Assembly: GCF_950101795.1 (NCBI RefSeq)
Contig: NZ_CATNLZ010000032.1
Coordinates: 310,001-374,000 of the forward strand
Direction of reading: 5' to 3'
DNA length: 64,000 nt
DNA from: Nocardioides sp. T2.26MG-1
GTDB lineage: Bacteria; Actinomycetota; Actinomycetes; Propionibacteriales; Nocardioidaceae
A model generated the notes under the pieces. It was given only the letters and a program-made list of their open reading frames with translations, had not been told where the DNA came from and made no database searches. The position numbers and the translations under genes are program-made. Within the stretch, counting starts at the first letter, position 1, and every line of letters starts with the position of its first letter. Positions 42,476-51,515 of the stretch are shown here, piece after piece.

Positions 42476-42997
42476 TCAGACCGTGGGCTCCTTGGTGACC
42501 TGCAGGTCGTAGACGAACGCGTTGTCGCACGTGAGCGGTGCGGACGCGCCCTTCCAGGTCAGCCTGAGGTCGGTGGCAAGACGCCGGTGGAAGCCGTCGA
42601 TCGTGATGTGCTGCCCGGCGTCGTCGTGCTCCTCGTGCACGGGCACGCGCTCGCCGACCTTGCGTGCGGTGCCCTCGACGAGGGCCCGACGACCTGCGAC
42701 CTTCAGCGTCCCGCGGACCTGGCGGCCGTCGCGGAAGTCGCGGTCGGTGTCGCGGCTGCCGCCGACCTGGTGACCGTCGTCGCCGATGAGGATCTGGATG
42801 GTGTTCCGCACGGTGTCGTTCTCGTAGAGGCTCGTGTAGACCGGCCTGCCCTTGATCGTGCCGGTGCACTCGATGACGAGGCCGCGCTCGCGGGTCGTGG
42901 TCGGCTCGGCCGCGGACGCCGGCAACCCCTGGCCGACCAGGCCGGAGGTCGCGACGACGGCCAGGGCGCCGATGATCAGCTGGGTGCTGCTGCGCAT
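42476..42997 (-). CDS. Secreted protein of unknown family
   Basis: The 173-residue protein has a clear Sec signal (MRSSTQLIIGALAVVATSGL, cut probably after LPASAA). The roughly 143-residue mature part is charged and polar, rich in beta-type segments (GLVIECTGTIKGRPVYTSLY, RGTLKVAGRRALVEGTAR), with two cysteines (in IECTG and LTCDN) near the two ends that could form a disulfide. I recognise no family; the fold may be a small beta-barrel. It is monocistronic: it converges on the preceding hydrolase and is followed upstream by a shared terminator. Confidence 0.7.
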   Translation of the reverse strand: MRSSTQLIIGALAVVATSGLVGQGLPASAAEPTTTRERGLVIECTGTIKGRPVYTSLYENDTVRNTIQILIGDDGHQVGGSRDTDRDFRDGRQVRGTLKVAGRRALVEGTARKVGERVPVHEEHDDAGQHITIDGFHRRLATDLRLTWKGASAPLTCDNAFVYDLQVTKEPTV

Positions 42998-43091
42998 GAC
43001 GTTTCCTTGCTTCCTGTGTGTCGGGGTGGTCGTTCGGGGTTCGAACACGGGGGATACGCCGGACCAAGCGGTCCGGTTGCATGCGATCTCG

Positions 43092-43124
43092 GTTGACCCG
43101 CCCGAAAGTTTCGGGCGGGTCAAC
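43092..43124. terminator. 16-bp stem terminator, second copy
   Basis: Identical in all 33 bases to 37983-38015. It lies one base beyond the end of tldE (43126), so it terminates the tldD-tldE transcript, and it separates that operon from the promoter of the secreted protein at 42997. Confidence 0.75.
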
Positions 43125-43125
43125 C

Positions 43126-44520
43126 TCAGCGGGCCTGGGAGACGCTCGACATGTTGAAGTCGGGCACCCGCAGCGCCGGCATCGCCGTCCGCGAGAAATA
43201 GTCGTCGCCCCACTCGCGGCTGAACGCCGGCACGGTGGCCGAGGCGTGCGTGAACCTGCTGAGCAGGTCCACAGGGCTCTCGTTGAACCGGAAGTTGTTG
43301 ACCGCGCCGGTGATCTCGCCGCCCTCGACCAGGTAGACGCCGTCCCGGGTGATGCCGGTCAGGAGCAGGGTCTGCGGGTCGACCTCGCGGATGTACCACA
43401 GGCAGGTCAGCAGCAGCCCGCGCTCGGTGCCGGCGACCAGGTCGTCGATGGATCCGGACGCCCCGTCGATCGAGAGCACCAGGTTGTCGATCGCGGGCGT
43501 GACCGGCTGCTCGGTCATCGCGGCGGAGTGGCGGGTCTGGAGCAGCGCGGTGAGCCGGCCGTCGCGGATCCAGTCGGTGCGCTCCAGCGGCAGCCCGTTG
43601 TCGAAGACGGACGCCTCGTTGCTGGAGCTCGCGGCGAGCGCGAACGGCTCGCACTCGAGGCCGGCGTACGCCGGGTCGGAGAACAGGTTCACCCCGGGCT
43701 TGGCGAGGGTGTCGCCGATGCGGGTGCCACCGCCGCGGCGGCTGTAGACCGACTGCCCCTCGAAGGCCGTCCGCGCGCCGGCGTACCAGTAGGCGTCGAT
43801 CATCAGGTCGGCGACCGCGGTCGGCGGCAGGACCGTGTCGTAGCGGCCGGCCGGGAGGTCGACCTGACGCTCGGCCCAGGCGAGCCGCTGGGCGAGCTGC
43901 GCGTCGAGCGCGAGCGGGTCGACGTCGGTGAAGTCGCGGGTGGCGGCGCCGATCCAGGCGCTGCGGCTCAGGTCTGCGCTCTTGGCGGTGCAGCCGACGT
44001 GGCCGGTGGGCTGCACGTGGCGCAGCCGGAGGCCGGTCGTCGAGCCGAGGTACGTCGTGGTCGACTCGTGGTTGACGAAGCCGTAGAGCACCCGGCCCTC
44101 GCCGCCGGCGCGCCGGAACGACTCGCCCAGCGCGGGCGCGACCGCGTCGTACACGTGGATGTCGGTCGGCACCGCCGGGTCGTCCCAGTCGGGGGAGACC
44201 GCGTCGCGGACCAGGTCGTTGGCGTCCTCGGCGGGCGCGGCGGCGCGGGCGGCGGCGTCCGCGGCATCCACCAGCGCGCTCACCCCGGCCTGGGTGGTGA
44301 CGCTGCCGGTCATCGAGCCGGTGGCGACGCCGTCGGCGGTGCGGACGAACGAGATGACGGTGACCTCGATGCCGCTCATGACGCCATTGGTGGTGAGCGT
44401 GTTGTTGGCCCAGCGGAGGTTGGCGCTGGTCCGGTCGCGCACGATCACCACGCAGTCGTCGGCGACCGAGGTCGCGACCGCGTGCTCGACGAAGGACTGG
44501 GGGGACACGGGAGCGCTCAT
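43126..44520 (-). CDS. tldE: TldE/PmbA-type metallopeptidase partner
   Basis: The 464-residue protein belongs to the TldD/PmbA family but lacks the HExxxH metal site, as TldE subunits do. Typical segments are YSRRGGGTRIGDTLAKPGVNL, LERTDWIRDGRLTALLQTRHSA and the C-terminal VEGGEITGAVNNFRFNESP. With TldD it forms a heterodimeric protease that trims modified peptides such as microcins and helps CcdA turnover in enterobacteria. The actinobacterial substrate is unknown. Its ATG shares one base with the tldD stop (TGATG). Confidence 0.88.
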   Translation of the reverse strand: MSAPVSPQSFVEHAVATSVADDCVVIVRDRTSANLRWANNTLTTNGVMSGIEVTVISFVRTADGVATGSMTGSVTTQAGVSALVDAADAAARAAAPAEDANDLVRDAVSPDWDDPAVPTDIHVYDAVAPALGESFRRAGGEGRVLYGFVNHESTTTYLGSTTGLRLRHVQPTGHVGCTAKSADLSRSAWIGAATRDFTDVDPLALDAQLAQRLAWAERQVDLPAGRYDTVLPPTAVADLMIDAYWYAGARTAFEGQSVYSRRGGGTRIGDTLAKPGVNLFSDPAYAGLECEPFALAASSSNEASVFDNGLPLERTDWIRDGRLTALLQTRHSAAMTEQPVTPAIDNLVLSIDGASGSIDDLVAGTERGLLLTCLWYIREVDPQTLLLTGITRDGVYLVEGGEITGAVNNFRFNESPVDLLSRFTHASATVPAFSREWGDDYFSRTAMPALRVPDFNMSSVSQAR

Positions 44521-46040
44521 CAGTGGCCGGCCTCGTCGTTGGTGTTGAGGATGCGGACGTCGCGGAACAGGGCGGTCGGGCAGCCGTGGCTGACGCTGGC
44601 GACCTGGCCGGGCTGGGCCTTGCCGCAGTTGAACGCGCCCCCGAGCACCCACGTCTCGGGCCCGCCGACCGCCTCCATCGACCCCCAGAAGTCGGTCGTG
44701 GTGGCTTGGTACGCCGCGTCCCGGACCTGGCCGACCAGCTCGCCGTCGGCGATCTTGTAGAACCGCTGGCCGGTGAACTGGAAGTTGAAGCGCTGCATGT
44801 CGATCGACCACGACTTGTCGCCCACGACGTAGAGCCCGCGCTCCACGCGGCCGATCAGCTCCTCGGTCGACGGTCCGTCGGGCGCCGCCTGCAGCGAGAC
44901 GTTGGCCATCCGCTGGATGGGGATGTGGCCGGGGGAGTCGGCGTACGCGCAGCCGTTGGAGCGGCCTCCGTTGAGGTCGGGGTGCATCCGGCCCATCGCC
45001 CGGTCGAGCTGGTAGCCGACGAGCACGCCGTCCTTGACGATGTCCCAGCGCTGGGTCTCCACGCCCTCGTCGTCGTACCCGATCGTGGCGAGGCCGTGCT
45101 CCTGGGTGCGGTCACCGGTGACGTTCATGACCGGCGATCCGTAGCGCAGCGTGCCGAGCAGGTCGGGGGTCGCGAACGACGTGCCGGCGTAGTTGGCCTC
45201 GTAGCCCAGCGCCCGGTCGAGCTCGGTGGCGTGCCCGATGGACTCGTGGATGGTCAGCCACAGGTTGGACGGGTGGATCACCAGGTCGTACGTGCCGGCC
45301 TCGACGCTGGGTGCCGTGAGCTTCTCGGCGAGCAGCTCCGGCACCTGCTCGAGCTCGGCGTCCCAGTCCCAGCTGTCCGGGCCACCGTCGAGGTATTCCC
45401 AGCCACGGCCGACCGGCGGCGCGATGCTGGCCATCGAGTCGAACGCGTCCGCCCCGGTGCCCATCGCCTCGAAGCCGGGGTGCAGCCGGACCCGCTGCTG
45501 GGTGGTACGGGTGCCGGTCAGGTCGGCGTAGTACTTGTTCTCCTGCACCTGGAGCAGGTGGGCGGACGCGTGGTCGACCGCCGCACCGCGGCGCAGCCGG
45601 TTGGTCCAGTCGACGAGCACCTCCGCCTTGTCACGGACCGCGACGTCGAGCGGGTTGACGGCGTACGCCGAGATCCACGTGACGTCGTCGTGCACGGGCT
45701 CGTCGGCGAGCTCGACGGGCGCGCTCGTCATCTCGGCGGCGACCCTGGCGACGGCCACGGCGGTCTCGGCGACCCGCACCGCCTCGTCGGGGGAGAGCAC
45801 GACTCCGGAGGCGAAGCCCCAGGCTCCGCGGTGGATCACCCGCACCGCGAAGCCGAGGTCCTCGGTGTCGTTCGCGCCCTGGAGGGTGCCGTCGCGGACC
45901 AGGAGGCTCTGGTAGCGCACCCGCTCGAACCGGAAGTCCGCGTGGCTCGCCCCGAGCTCCCGGGCGCGGCTCAGGGCAGTGTCGCCGAGGGCCCGGTAGG
46001 GGAGTGCGGTGAACGACGAATCCAGCACCGGCTCGCTCAT
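44520..46040 (-). CDS. tldD: TldD-type zinc metallopeptidase
   Basis: The 506-residue protein carries the TldD zinc motif HExxxH as IHESIGHATELDRALGYE, with the later CAYADSPGHIPIQRMAN and VGGPETWVLGGAFNCGKAQPGQ segments; the cysteine-containing end can provide a further ligand. It is the catalytic subunit of the TldD/TldE protease. It is divergent from the oxidoreductase at 46113. No RiPP precursor or maturation enzyme is seen in this window, so the role here is presumably general peptide turnover. Confidence 0.9.
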   Translation of the reverse strand: MSEPVLDSSFTALPYRALGDTALSRARELGASHADFRFERVRYQSLLVRDGTLQGANDTEDLGFAVRVIHRGAWGFASGVVLSPDEAVRVAETAVAVARVAAEMTSAPVELADEPVHDDVTWISAYAVNPLDVAVRDKAEVLVDWTNRLRRGAAVDHASAHLLQVQENKYYADLTGTRTTQQRVRLHPGFEAMGTGADAFDSMASIAPPVGRGWEYLDGGPDSWDWDAELEQVPELLAEKLTAPSVEAGTYDLVIHPSNLWLTIHESIGHATELDRALGYEANYAGTSFATPDLLGTLRYGSPVMNVTGDRTQEHGLATIGYDDEGVETQRWDIVKDGVLVGYQLDRAMGRMHPDLNGGRSNGCAYADSPGHIPIQRMANVSLQAAPDGPSTEELIGRVERGLYVVGDKSWSIDMQRFNFQFTGQRFYKIADGELVGQVRDAAYQATTTDFWGSMEAVGGPETWVLGGAFNCGKAQPGQVASVSHGCPTALFRDVRILNTNDEAGH

Positions 46041-46112
46041 GGCGCGAACCTACCGGATGGACGGTACGGCGCTGCTACGTTGCGAGACCGAGGAGCGGCG
46101 GAGGCGGTGGGC

Positions 46113-47069
46113 GTGAAGGCAGTGGTCTACGACAGCTACGGCGGGCCGGAGATGCTGCGGGTCGAGGACGTGCCGACGCCGGAGCCGACCGCCGGACAGG
46201 TGCTCGTGAGGATCGCGGCGACCTCGGTGAACCTCAGCGACTGGGAGTGCCTGCGCGGGTCGCCGGCGTACGCCAGGATCGGCGGGCTGCGCTCGCCCGC
46301 GCGCCGGACCCTGGGCTCGGACATCGCCGGGGTCGTCGTCCAGGTCGGCGACGGGGTGACCAGGTTCCGCGTCGGGGACGAGGTCTACGGCGACAACCTC
46401 GCCCTCAAGGGCGGCTTCGCCGAGTTCGCCGTCGCTCCGGACTCCGCGCTGGCCCTCAAGCCGCCCGGCCTGTCGTTCGAGGCGGCCTCGACCATCCCGC
46501 AGGCGGGCGCGATCGCCCTGCAGGGGACGCGGTGGGTGGCGGTCGGGGACCGGGTGCTGGTCAACAGTGCGGGCGGTGGCTCCGGGTCGTTCGCGATCCA
46601 GCTGGCCAAGCAGCAGGGTGCGCACGTCACCGGCGTCGACAACGCCGGGAAGCTCGACTTCATGCGCTCGGTGGGGGCCGACGAGGTGCTCGACTACGCC
46701 CGGGAGGACTTCACCCGGACACCGCCGTACGACCTCGTCCTGGACCTGGTCGCCCACCGGTCGGTCCTCGCCTACCGGCGCGCCCTCGTCCGGGGTGGAC
46801 GGTATCGCTGCGTCGGTGGCTCCGTCGGCACGATGCTGCGGGTGCTCACGGTCGGGTCGCTGGTCGGCCTGGTGAGCCGCCGATCGATCGGGGTGCTCGC
46901 GGTGAAGGAGGGTCCTGAGCACTTCTCCCCGCTCGGCGAGCGGTGCGCGAGCGGCGAGGTCGCCTGCCACCTCGACCGGACGTTCGCGCTCGACGAGGTG
47001 CCGGCGGCGCTCGCGTGCGTCGGCGAGGGGCGGGCGCTGGGCAAGGTGGTCGTCGTAGCGGCGGGGTGA
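46113..47069 (+). CDS. Zinc-independent MDR oxidoreductase (quinone oxidoreductase-like)
   Basis: The 318-residue medium-chain dehydrogenase/reductase starts MKAVVYDSYGGPEMLRVEDV (GTG codon), has the GroES-like domain to about residue 125 and a Rossmann domain with VLVNSAGGGSGSFAIQLAKQ. The zinc ligands of alcohol dehydrogenases are absent, so it is of the quinone-oxidoreductase or NADPH-enal-reductase type. The substrate is unknown. A TACGTT -10 box at 46076-46081 and a GAGGCGG ribosome site fit the GTG at 46113. Confidence 0.82.
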   Translation: MKAVVYDSYGGPEMLRVEDVPTPEPTAGQVLVRIAATSVNLSDWECLRGSPAYARIGGLRSPARRTLGSDIAGVVVQVGDGVTRFRVGDEVYGDNLALKGGFAEFAVAPDSALALKPPGLSFEAASTIPQAGAIALQGTRWVAVGDRVLVNSAGGGSGSFAIQLAKQQGAHVTGVDNAGKLDFMRSVGADEVLDYAREDFTRTPPYDLVLDLVAHRSVLAYRRALVRGGRYRCVGGSVGTMLRVLTVGSLVGLVSRRSIGVLAVKEGPEHFSPLGERCASGEVACHLDRTFALDEVPAALACVGEGRALGKVVVVAAG

Positions 47070-47099
47070 GGTCCTCGGACGATCGGGTACTGCCTCGCC

Positions 47100-47576
47100 A
47101 TGACCGACGCCGGAGACCAGAAGCAGCTCGTCGACCTCATCGACGACATCCCGATCGCGATGCTCACGACGTTCGGACCCGACGGGCCGCGCAGCGTGCC
47201 GATGGCACGTCAGGAGGTCGAGCCCTCCGCGCAGATGTGGTTCATCACGGCCCGGGACACCGACCACACCCGGGCGATCGAGCAGGAGCCGCGGGTGTCG
47301 CTGACGTTCTCGGCGCGCGACTCCTGGGTGGCGGTCTACGGCCGCGCCGCGGTGGTCGACGACAGCGCCAAGCTGAAGGAGCTGTGGAACACGTTCGCCG
47401 AGGCCTGGCTGCCCGGCGGCCCCGAGGATCCCAACGCCACGCTGCTGCGCGTCGACGTCGAGCACGGTGAGTACTGGGACACCCCGGGTGGCAAGGTCGC
47501 CTCGCTGATCAGCTTCGCCAAGACGAAGCTCACCGGCGACACCTACGACGCCGACCACGGCGAGGTCGACGTCTGA
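47100..47576 (+). CDS. Pyridoxamine 5'-phosphate oxidase-like FMN-binding protein
   Basis: The 158-residue split-barrel protein has IPIAMLTTFGPDGPRSVPMA, MWFITARDTDHTRAIEQEPR and the C-terminal EYWDTPGGKVASLISFAKTK, characteristic of the general-stress-protein-26 branch of PNPOx-like proteins. These bind FMN or F420 and are linked to stress; true vitamin B6 synthesis is unlikely because the C-terminal PNPOx dimerisation domain is missing. It follows the oxidoreductase by 30 bases. Its stop is adjacent to the convergent SbcC stop (TGATCA). Confidence 0.8.
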   Translation: MTDAGDQKQLVDLIDDIPIAMLTTFGPDGPRSVPMARQEVEPSAQMWFITARDTDHTRAIEQEPRVSLTFSARDSWVAVYGRAAVVDDSAKLKELWNTFAEAWLPGGPEDPNATLLRVDVEHGEYWDTPGGKVASLISFAKTKLTGDTYDADHGEVDV

Positions 47577-50222
47577 TCAGCGGCTGATCGCCAGCGTCGA
47601 CCCGCGGCGGGACTTGGAGACCACGAGCCGGGTGGGGATGCGGTCGCGCATCTCGGCGACGTGGCTGACCACCCCGACCACCCGGCCGCCGTCGCGCAGC
47701 GAGTCGAGCGTGTCCATCACGTCGTCGAGCGTGTCGGCGTCGAGGGACCCGAAGCCCTCGTCGACGAACAGCGTGTCGAGGTCGGCGCCGCCGGCCTCCT
47801 GGGTGACCACGTCGGCGAGGCCGAGCGCCAGGGCGAGCGAGACCACGAACGTCTCGCCGCCCGAGAGCGTCGCGGGGTCGCGGGACTCGCCCGACCAGTC
47901 GTCGCGCACGAGCAGGCTCAGACCCCCGCGGGTCTCGCCGGCGCCGCGGCGGCCGGTGTGCTCGAGGGAGTAGCGCTGGTCGCTCATCCCTCCGAGCCGC
48001 GTGTTGGCGGCCGCGACCACCTGGGACAGCCGGTAGGCCAGGACGTACGCCGAGAGCCGCATCTGCAGGCGGTTGTCGCACCCCTTGCCCTCGACGAAGC
48101 TGCACAGGCCGGTGGTGAGCTCGAGCTCCCAGCGCAGCGGTGCCCATGCGGCCAGGGCGGCATCGAGCTCGGTGACGAGGCTCGCCAGCCGGCTGGCTCG
48201 CGTCGTCCAGGCCGCCTCCCGTGCCCGCGCGGCGCCGAGGGCGTCGAGCGTGGTGCGGTGGTCGCGCTCGAGCTCGCCGAGGTCGGGAAGCACCGCGGCT
48301 GCGACCTCGTCGGCGCCCGGCTCCGCGAGCACCGCCGAGACGGCCGCCAGCCGGCGGTCGTGCTCGGCGACGCCGGCGGCGAGCCGGTCGTAGGCCCGCT
48401 GGTCGAGACTGGCGGCGACGGCCTCCTCGGCGGAGGCGAAGCCGGCCGTCAGGACCGAGGCCGCGAGCGACTGCTGCGCCTCCTCGAGCGCCCGGTCGGC
48501 GGCGTCGAGGGCGTCGAGGGCGGTGAGCGCGGCACGGCCGGCCCGCTCCTGTCGGGAGTGCGCCGTCGCCAGCGCCTCGTCGTAGTCGCTGAGCTCCTCG
48601 CCGAGCGCGGTGGCCTCGGCCGCGAGCCGCTCGAGCGCCGTGGCCGCTGCGGTCTCCTCGGCGGCCAGGTCGGCCGGGACGTCGTCGATGCGCTCGACTG
48701 CCGCGTCGAGTCGCGCGGCGAGATCGCGGACCTCGACGTCGCGCAGGTGCTCGGTCGCGGCCGCGTCGTCGGCGGCCCGCAGCGCGGCCTTCTCCGCCGC
48801 GTCGTCGGGAGCCCCCGCCCGGGTGGCGGCCTTGTGCGGGTGGTCGCACGATCCGCACACCGGGCAGCTCGCGCCGACGGCGAGTGCCCCGGCGATCTCG
48901 GCGGCCATCCCGTCGAGGCGGGCCTCGCGGACGTCGAGGGCGTGGCCGCGCAGGCGCTGCGCCTCTGAGCGCGCCTCGGCGTGGGCGGCTCGCGCCTCCG
49001 CGACCTGGGTGGTGAGGGTCTCCACGAGCGCACGGGCGGCGGCGCGGGCGGCGTCCCGCTCGGCGGCGAGGGCGGCCTGGCGGCGCTCGAGCCGGGCGGT
49101 CTCCGCGACGACCTCCTGCAGGCGCACGGCACGGGGTCGCAGCGCGCGCAGGCGGGCGGCGCCCTCGACCGCGTCGGCGACCGCGGCCTCGAGCGTCGCT
49201 CGGTCGGTGACCTCGAGCGCGGCAACGGTCGACTGCGCGGCGGACCGCGTCCGCTGGGCCTTGACCGCGACGGCGTGGAGCGGCACGACCCCGGCCGCGC
49301 GTCGGGCCGCATCGAGGCGCGCGCGGGCGGTCTCGTGCTCGGGCGCGTCCTCGAGCAGCCGCTGGTGCTCGGCCGCGGCCGCGTCGAGGCGACGTCGGCG
49401 CTCGACCAGGGTGCGGGCCGTCTCGCAGGCCGCGCGCGCAGTGGCCTCGGCCTCCGCGGCGACGCCGGCCGCGGCCGCGGTCTCGCTGCACTGGTCGCTC
49501 GCCTCGTCGAGCAGCCGGCGGGCCCACGACGAGGCGTCGGCGCCGGGGGCCGGCTCGCCGGTCGTCTCGCTGACCCGGCTGACGAGCTCGTCGGCACGGC
49601 GGCGTACGTCGTCGGCTTGGCGCCCCAGCGCGAGCCGGCGGTCGCGGAGCCAGCGCTCGACGTCCTCGAACCGCCCGGTGCGGAACAGTTGCTGGAGCAG
49701 GTGGTGGCGCTCCTCGGAGCGGGCCCGGAGGAAGGCCTGGAACCGGCCCTGGGGCAGCAGGGCCACCTGCGTGAACTGGGCGGTGTTCATGCCGACCAGC
49801 CGGGTCACCAGGTGGCCGGTCTCGTCGAGCCGCGTCGAGTGGGTCACCCACGACCCGTCGACCCGTTCGGCGATGGAGACCGACGCCTGCTCGGTCGTGA
49901 CGCCGGTGCCGCGGCGCTTGGGCCGCTCCCACGAGGGCGAGCGGACGATGCGGAACCGACGCCCCGAGAGTGTGGCCTCGAGCGTCACCTGGGGGCGTAC
50001 GCCGGGAGCGGCCTGGTCGGACCGCAGCCGCTTGGCCGAGCTGCGGTCGCCGGGGACGTCGCCGTACAGCGCGAAGCACACGGCGTCGAGCACGCTGGTC
50101 TTGCCGGAGCCGGTCGGCCCGGAGAGCAGGAACAGCCCCGCCGCGGAGAGCTCGTCGAAGTCGACCGACACGGTGTCGGCGAACGGCCCGAACGCGGTGA
50201 TCTCGAGGTGGTGCAGTCTCAC
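47577..50222 (-). CDS. sbcC: Exonuclease subunit SbcC (Rad50-like SMC ATPase)
   Basis: The 881-residue protein starts (GTG) MRLHHLEITAFGPFADTVSV and has the Walker A loop GPTGSGKTS near residue 35, long Ala/Arg-rich coiled coils on both sides of a zinc hook (CPVC at 453-456), the signature LSGGETF near 777 and Walker B DTLFVDEGFGSLD near 818. With SbcD it opens hairpins and cleaves DNA ends and cruciforms. Length is below E. coli SbcC (about 1050) but normal for actinobacteria. GTGA overlaps the sbcD stop. Loss of SbcCD usually goes with long palindromes; here the operon is intact. Confidence 0.94.
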   Translation of the reverse strand: MRLHHLEITAFGPFADTVSVDFDELSAAGLFLLSGPTGSGKTSVLDAVCFALYGDVPGDRSSAKRLRSDQAAPGVRPQVTLEATLSGRRFRIVRSPSWERPKRRGTGVTTEQASVSIAERVDGSWVTHSTRLDETGHLVTRLVGMNTAQFTQVALLPQGRFQAFLRARSEERHHLLQQLFRTGRFEDVERWLRDRRLALGRQADDVRRRADELVSRVSETTGEPAPGADASSWARRLLDEASDQCSETAAAAGVAAEAEATARAACETARTLVERRRRLDAAAAEHQRLLEDAPEHETARARLDAARRAAGVVPLHAVAVKAQRTRSAAQSTVAALEVTDRATLEAAVADAVEGAARLRALRPRAVRLQEVVAETARLERRQAALAAERDAARAAARALVETLTTQVAEARAAHAEARSEAQRLRGHALDVREARLDGMAAEIAGALAVGASCPVCGSCDHPHKAATRAGAPDDAAEKAALRAADDAAATEHLRDVEVRDLAARLDAAVERIDDVPADLAAEETAAATALERLAAEATALGEELSDYDEALATAHSRQERAGRAALTALDALDAADRALEEAQQSLAASVLTAGFASAEEAVAASLDQRAYDRLAAGVAEHDRRLAAVSAVLAEPGADEVAAAVLPDLGELERDHRTTLDALGAARAREAAWTTRASRLASLVTELDAALAAWAPLRWELELTTGLCSFVEGKGCDNRLQMRLSAYVLAYRLSQVVAAANTRLGGMSDQRYSLEHTGRRGAGETRGGLSLLVRDDWSGESRDPATLSGGETFVVSLALALGLADVVTQEAGGADLDTLFVDEGFGSLDADTLDDVMDTLDSLRDGGRVVGVVSHVAEMRDRIPTRLVVSKSRRGSTLAISR

Positions 50223-51388
50223 GGGGCGACCGTCCCGGACACCAGCACGTCGACGTCGGGGTCCTCGCAGCAGGCGTCGCAGGCGGCGAGCAGCAGCGCC
50301 GACTCGGCCTCGGTGGCGGGCGTGCCGCGCACCTGCTCGACGAAGTCGAGGGCGATCGCGTGGTCGGAGCGCCCGCGCGGCGGGGCCGAGGGGACCCCGG
50401 CCGTGGCGCCGGCCGTGGGCTCGAACCCGAGCACCAGCGTGTGCGGGAAGCGCCGGCGCAGCCGGTCCATGGCCTGCAGCGGACGCACGTCGTCGGTGAG
50501 CGTGGCCTGCACCCACGCCTGCTCGTGCACCTCGAGCCGGGGGTCGGCCAGGAGCTCGTCGATCGTGCCGCGCAGGCGCGCGAGGGGGCGCGGCACCGGC
50601 GCCGCGACGAAGTCGGCCTCCCGCACCCCGAACGCGTCGAGGTCGACGAGCCAGGAGCCCTTGACCTGGGCGGCCTCGGAGAACGAGTAGGCGAGCGGCG
50701 AGCCGGAGTAGCGCACGGAGTCGGTGAGCATGTGCCGGCCGTGCAGGTGGCCCAGGGCGGTGTAGTCGACGCCGTCGAACACGCTCGTGGGCACCAGCGA
50801 GACCCCACCGACGCTGATGTCCCGCTCGGAGTCGCTCGGTTGGGCTCCCGCCACGAACGCGTGCGCCAGCACGACCGAGCGCGTGCCCGGACGCTCCGCC
50901 AGGTCGGCTCGCACCCGGCGCATCGCCTCGGTGAGCGCGGCCTGGTGGCTGCGCACGGGGAGGCTCCAGGGCTCGCGGACGGCGTCGGGGTCGAGGTAGG
51001 GGATGCCGTAGACCGCGACCGGCCCGTGCTCGTCCTCCAGCAGCACCGGGGTGCCGACCCCGGAGGCGTCGGTGCGGATGAACACCCCGGCCGCGTCGAT
51101 CAGCCGCGAGCTGAACCCCAGCCGCTGGGCGGAGTCGTGGTTGCCGCTGGTCAGCACGACCCGGGCGCGGCTGGCCGCCAGGCGGGCCAGCGCCTCGTCG
51201 GCGAGCCGCACGGCGTCGACGTGGGGGAGCGCCCGGTCGTAGACGTCGCCTGCCACCACCACCAGGTCGACCGCCTCCTGCTCGACGACCTCGAGGAGGT
51301 GGTCGACGTACGCAGCCTGGTGCCCGAGCATGCCCTCCCGGTGGAAGGACCGCCCGAGGTGCCAGTCGGAGGTGTGGAGGATGCGCAC
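50219..51388 (-). CDS. sbcD: Exonuclease subunit SbcD (Mre11-like nuclease)
   Basis: The 389-residue metallophosphoesterase carries the Mre11 motifs in order: HTSDWHLGR (8-14), VVVAGDVYDRA (about 45), TSGNHDSAQRL (about 80), LAHAFVAG (about 175) and LGHLHGRHM (about 215). These give the two-metal nuclease site. The C-terminal capping domain follows. The GTG at 51388 is used; the promoter lies in the 127-bp divergent region shared with the SulP gene. Confidence 0.94.
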   Translation of the reverse strand: MRILHTSDWHLGRSFHREGMLGHQAAYVDHLLEVVEQEAVDLVVVAGDVYDRALPHVDAVRLADEALARLAASRARVVLTSGNHDSAQRLGFSSRLIDAAGVFIRTDASGVGTPVLLEDEHGPVAVYGIPYLDPDAVREPWSLPVRSHQAALTEAMRRVRADLAERPGTRSVVLAHAFVAGAQPSDSERDISVGGVSLVPTSVFDGVDYTALGHLHGRHMLTDSVRYSGSPLAYSFSEAAQVKGSWLVDLDAFGVREADFVAAPVPRPLARLRGTIDELLADPRLEVHEQAWVQATLTDDVRPLQAMDRLRRRFPHTLVLGFEPTAGATAGVPSAPPRGRSDHAIALDFVEQVRGTPATEAESALLLAACDACCEDPDVDVLVSGTVAP

Positions 51389-51515
51389 ACCGCAACGCTA
51401 GGAGGGGGCGCCGACATCGCCGTGGTGGCGCGCCGGTGAGGGGCCACCCGGCACGCCCTGACGGGAGATCCGTGCGGAGCCAACGGGCGGGTCGCGCCGT
51501 CGGTAGCGTTGGAGG

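Noticed and set aside
44523..46112. Long plus-strand frame before the MDR oxidoreductase
   Set aside because: It is antisense to tldD and has no family features; the oxidoreductase begins with its conserved MKAVVYDSYGG at 46113.
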